DNA from: CAWKGV01 sp963849305
GTDB taxonomy: Bacteria; Pseudomonadota; Alphaproteobacteria; Acetobacterales; Acetobacteraceae
Direction: 5' to 3'
Assembly (NCBI GenBank): GCA_963849305.1
Contig: CAWKGV010000003.1
Location: forward strand, 62,001-126,000
Length of the DNA: 64,000 bases
In this document: in pieces, positions 61,570 to 64,000 of the stretch
Layout: each line of letters opens with the position of its first letter
Position numbering within the stretch: position 1 is the stretch's first letter
Program-made: the position numbers and the translations under genes
Notes under the pieces: generated by a model
Database searches by the model: none
What the model saw: only the letters and a program-made list of their open reading frames with translations
Told to the model about the DNA's origin: nothing

Positions 61570-62024
61570 TTAGGAGCCGAACTCGCGGCCCAGCGACGCG
61601 CCCAGCCCGATAATCACGATCGAAAGCGCCCCCTGAGCGATCGTCTTGAACTCCGGCAGCCGGCCGGAATGGAACCAGATCCGCTCGTTCATCTTGCCGC
61701 CACTACCGCCAGGGCTGTGCTTGAGCAGCCAGACACAGCGCTCGTCACCACCCCCGCGCCAAACACCACGATGACCCGCCGGAGAACCAGCGCATGTTGC
61801 ACGCCATCCAGGAAGGTGCCGGCACGGTACGAGTAACTGAGATGCTGGACGGCCCGCAGCAGCTTCATCAGCAGGCCCGCGCCGAAGCCCGCGCCAATTC
61901 CGGTCAGGATCACCAGCATCCAGAACCGCGGGGAAAATCCGATGAGGTGATTGCCCGCCGCGATGTTCGGCTGGATTGGGCGTGTGCTTTGGCCGGTTCC
62001 GGGCAGCGTCGAACCTGTCACCAT
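61570..62024 (-). pseudogene. ClC chloride-channel N-terminal remnant (truncated, frameshifted)
   Basis: From the ATG at 62024 the minus strand reads FWMLVILTGIGAGFGAGLLM and LLRAVQHLSYSYRAGTFLDG, then the frame shifts near 61732 to VWLLKHSPGGSGGKMNERIW and FKTIAQGALSIVIIGLGASL, ending GRE just before a stop. The usual GREG(P) motif is cut. ClC proteins have about 400-450 residues; only about 150 remain. It lies downstream of the epoxide hydrolase. Confidence 0.75.
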
Positions 62025-62029
62025 ACCCG

Positions 62030-62905
62030 CTAGGGCGGCCAAATCCTCTCGAAGAAGCGCGCGATCTCCGCCGCCGCCCGGTCGGGATCCTCGCGGTGCG
62101 GGAAGTGGCCGACGCCGGGGAAGGACGCGAAGTCAAGCTCGGCGAATGTCTCGCCCAGCGTGTCGCCCCAGGCCGAGGGCAGTACCGCGCTGTCGCCCCA
62201 CCGCACGCAGGCGGGGGCCGCGATCTTGGCCAGCGCCGGCCGCTCGCCGCGCATGATGGCTTGCCGGGCGGCGTTCTGGCGGATGTACCAGTTGAACCCG
62301 CCCTGCAAATTGCCGGGCCGCATGAAGTTGTCCACCCAGGCTTCCAGCGCGCCGTTTACCCATTCGGTGCGCACCGACCAGTGGCGCAGGAAGTGCTCAA
62401 AATAGGTCCGGCAGGTCTCGCGCGAGGCGCCGACCAGCTTCGCCGCCCAAGGCTGCTGGTGAAACGTCTGGTACCAGATTTCCTTGATGTGCGCGGGCTC
62501 GATCCAGCGCCGGCCGATGCCGGGATGCGGGCAATCGAAGCAGAACACGCCGGCGACGCGCTCCGGCGCGCGGCGCGCGATGAACTGCAGCACATAGGCC
62601 CCGACATCGTGCCCGACGATTCCGAACCGGGGCAGCCCGAGCGCCTCCATAACCGCGAGCATGTCCGCCGCATGGATCTCCGAGCCGGCTTGGTCTGTCG
62701 GCCGGTCCCCGTCCGGCTTGTCGGTCTCGCCGAAGCCCCGAAGGTCGGGAGCGACCAGCAGGAAGCGATCGGCGAGGCGCTGCATCACCGGTTCCCAGGT
62801 CAGCCAGAACTCCGGCCAGCCGTGCAGCAACAGGAGCGGCCGACCGGCGCCGGCGCGGGCGACGTGAAAAGTCAGGCCGTTGGCGGTGATGCGGTCATGG
62901 TCCAT
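62030..62905 (-). CDS. Alpha/beta hydrolase, epoxide hydrolase type
   Basis: A 291-residue protein with the oxyanion motif HGWPEFW, nucleophile Asp100 in VGHDVGAYV, LRGFGETDKP, cap domain with Tyr (FNWYIRQN) and catalytic His in GVGHFPHRED. It is typical of the epoxide hydrolase/haloalkane dehalogenase group with an Asp nucleophile. The substrate is unknown. Length is normal. Confidence 0.9.
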   Translation of the reverse strand: MDHDRITANGLTFHVARAGAGRPLLLLHGWPEFWLTWEPVMQRLADRFLLVAPDLRGFGETDKPDGDRPTDQAGSEIHAADMLAVMEALGLPRFGIVGHDVGAYVLQFIARRAPERVAGVFCFDCPHPGIGRRWIEPAHIKEIWYQTFHQQPWAAKLVGASRETCRTYFEHFLRHWSVRTEWVNGALEAWVDNFMRPGNLQGGFNWYIRQNAARQAIMRGERPALAKIAAPACVRWGDSAVLPSAWGDTLGETFAELDFASFPGVGHFPHREDPDRAAAEIARFFERIWPP

Positions 62906-63045
62906 CCCGATACGCTAACCCCGCTCGCCCATCATGGCGAGCGGGCTCGGCCGGGGCGCGTGCGTCGAGGTTGCAGCGAGGAACCGCGGTGCTTACCTGG
63001 GCGCCTTGCCTGGCACGTCGCGAGGGCGATGGCGGGAGGAGGGGC

Positions 63046-64000
63046 ATGAATTTTTCTCTCACGCTGCTCGATCTGGCCGGGACGGTCGCCCTGCTGCTCT
63101 GGGGCGTCCGGATGGTCCAGACCGGGGTGCAGCGGGCGTTCGGCCCGAAGCTGCGGCTGATGCTTGGCAGGGCGCTCGGCAATAGGTTCAAGGCGTTCCT
63201 GGCCGGGCTGGGGGCCACGGCCGTGTTGCAGAGCAGCACCGCGACCGGGCTGATGGTGACCGGTTTCGCGGCCGGCGGCCTGGTCGATCTCGGGCCGGCG
63301 CTCGCGGTCATGCTGGGCGCCAATGTCGGCACGACGCTGATCGTGCAGGTGCTCTCGTTTGATGTCGCCGCCGTCGCTCCGGCCTTGATCCTGCTCGGCG
63401 TGCTGATGTTCCGGCGGGGGCAGGAGACGCGGACGCGCGATCTCGGCCGGGTCGCCGTCGGGCTTGGTCTGATGCTGATGGCGTTGGTGCAACTTCTCGC
63501 GCTGGTCACACCGGTTGAGTCCGCGCACGGGTTGCGGCCGATCATGGCCGCGCTGGCAACCCAGCCGTTGGTCGCGCTGCTGTTGGCGGCGGCGCTGACC
63601 TGGGCGGCGCATTCCTCGGTGGCCGTGGTGCTGCTGGTGATGTCCTTGGCCGCGAAGGGCATCGTTCCGCCCGAGGCGGCTTTCGCCCTGGTGCTCGGGG
63701 CGAACCTGGGCACGGCGGTCAATCCCTGCCTGGAAGGAGCGTCCGGCACCGACCCGGCGGCGCGGCGGCTGCCGCTCGGCAATCTGGTGAACCGGGTGGT
63801 GGGCTGTGGCGTGGCGCTGGTGCTATTGCCGGAAGTGGTCCGCTGGAGCGCGGCGCTTGAGGCCGATCCCGCGCGGGCCGTGGCCGACTTCCATACCGCG
63901 TTCAACCTGGTCGTGGCGGCGGCGTCGTTGCCGCTGCTCTCGCCTTACGCGGCGCTGCTGCGGCGTTGGCTGCCCTCGCGGATCGAGCCGTCCGACCCAT
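63046..64000 (+). CDS. Na/Pi cotransporter family protein, N-terminal part (runs off the window)
   Basis: From the ATG at 63046 (GGAGGAGGGG just upstream) the frame is open to the window end, 318 codons. Motifs: MVQTGVQRAFGPKLR, TAVLQSSTATGLMVTGF, and the inverted-repeat half AAHSSVAVVLLVMSL with ALVLGANLGTAVNP. These QSS-type repeats mark the NptA/PhoU-containing sodium-phosphate cotransporters. The C-terminal PhoU-like domain would be outside. Long minus-strand frames here are shadows. Confidence 0.92.
   Translation, partial: MNFSLTLLDLAGTVALLLWGVRMVQTGVQRAFGPKLRLMLGRALGNRFKAFLAGLGATAVLQSSTATGLMVTGFAAGGLVDLGPALAVMLGANVGTTLIVQVLSFDVAAVAPALILLGVLMFRRGQETRTRDLGRVAVGLGLMLMALVQLLALVTPVESAHGLRPIMAALATQPLVALLLAAALTWAAHSSVAVVLLVMSLAAKGIVPPEAAFALVLGANLGTAVNPCLEGASGTDPAARRLPLGNLVNRVVGCGVALVLLPEVVRWSAALEADPARAVADFHTAFNLVVAAASLPLLSPYAALLRRWLPSRIEPSDP

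Noticed and set aside
62932..63905. Minus-strand frames opposite the Na/Pi cotransporter
   Set aside because: The plus-strand frame has QSS motifs and a strong ribosome-binding site. The minus-strand frames do not.
1..64000. CRISPR array
   Set aside because: No set of regularly spaced 25-40 bp direct repeats was seen. The only regular repeats are the three 8-bp units at 61155-61176.

Overview
The window is GC-rich (roughly two-thirds G+C) with densely packed, often overlapping genes. Its content points to an alphaproteobacterium, probably Rhodospirillales/Acetobacteraceae: a glyQ-glyS-ppdK operon, cysD plus a fused cysNC, a Fur-type Zur with znuABC, a GC-rich tRNA-Arg, several ABC transporters, and short palindromic intergenic repeats of alphaproteobacterial type. 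The placement is an inference from gene content; no rRNA is present.

Layout. 1-4.8 kb: glyQ, vapB, vapC, glyS and the 5' part of ppdK on the minus strand, with the toxin-antitoxin pair lying between the two glycyl-tRNA synthetase subunits. 4.9-8.1 kb: a CoA-binding protein, a DUF2076 protein, a cysteine hydrolase, an orphan histidine-kinase-type ATPase and a decayed TTC38-like gene. 8.3-11.6 kb: sulfate activation (cysD, cysNC) and a uracil-DNA glycosylase. 12.3-15.5 kb: exported cupredoxin, metallophosphoesterase and small protein beside an ECF sigma/anti-sigma pair. 15.5-22 kb: a hydroxyacid dehydrogenase, a class III aminotransferase, a SAF-domain oxidoreductase and a two-subunit molybdenum hydroxylase. 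22.3-24.4 kb: an IS630 remnant joined to a truncated, frameshifted unknown gene. 24.5-28.6 kb: ketopantoate-reductase-like, agmatinase-like, flavin-binding and DsbA-like enzymes. 28.7-32 kb: a transporter remnant, zur and znuABC with a probable Zur operator. 32.2-36 kb: metY, a LysR regulator, a DUF427 protein and an SDR. 36-36.9 kb: IS630 and phosphodiesterase remnants. 37-42 kb: a branched-chain-type binding protein operon and a sugar-type ABC transporter.

The most notable locus is 42.2-43.8 kb. The second gene of a two-gene unit belongs to the UGSC family and has an in-frame TGA at 43582-43584, followed at once by Gly-Ser-Cys. The next 39 bases fold into a 9-bp stem, a 2-nt bulge, a 7-bp stem and an AGUUU loop, as expected for a bacterial SECIS. 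The reading frame then stays open for 80 more family-like codons, so this is very probably a selenoprotein. Its upstream partner carries a single-base frameshift.

43.8-48.4 kb holds a liv-type amino-acid ABC operon (livK frameshifted, livM-livG fused). 48.5-55.1 kb holds a type I restriction-modification locus: hsdM is intact, hsdS has one frameshift, and the 5' third of hsdR has about five frameshifts and a stop codon. 55.3-58.8 kb has a split chromate transporter, tRNA-Arg(CCG), a Tyr/His-rich exported peptide, a PhyH dioxygenase and an SDR. 58.8-61.6 kb is a lower-GC accessory patch with a PD-(D/E)XK-like protein, an unknown protein preceded by three direct repeats, palindromic repeats and an antitoxin-like remnant. 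The window ends with a chloride-channel remnant, an epoxide hydrolase and the start of a Na/Pi cotransporter.

Several genes are broken (TTC38, IS630 twice, the 22.8-kb gene, the TDT transporter, a phosphodiesterase, the UGSC partner, livK, hsdS, hsdR, ClC). Some lesions are single-base changes that could be assembly errors, so frameshift claims should be checked against reads.
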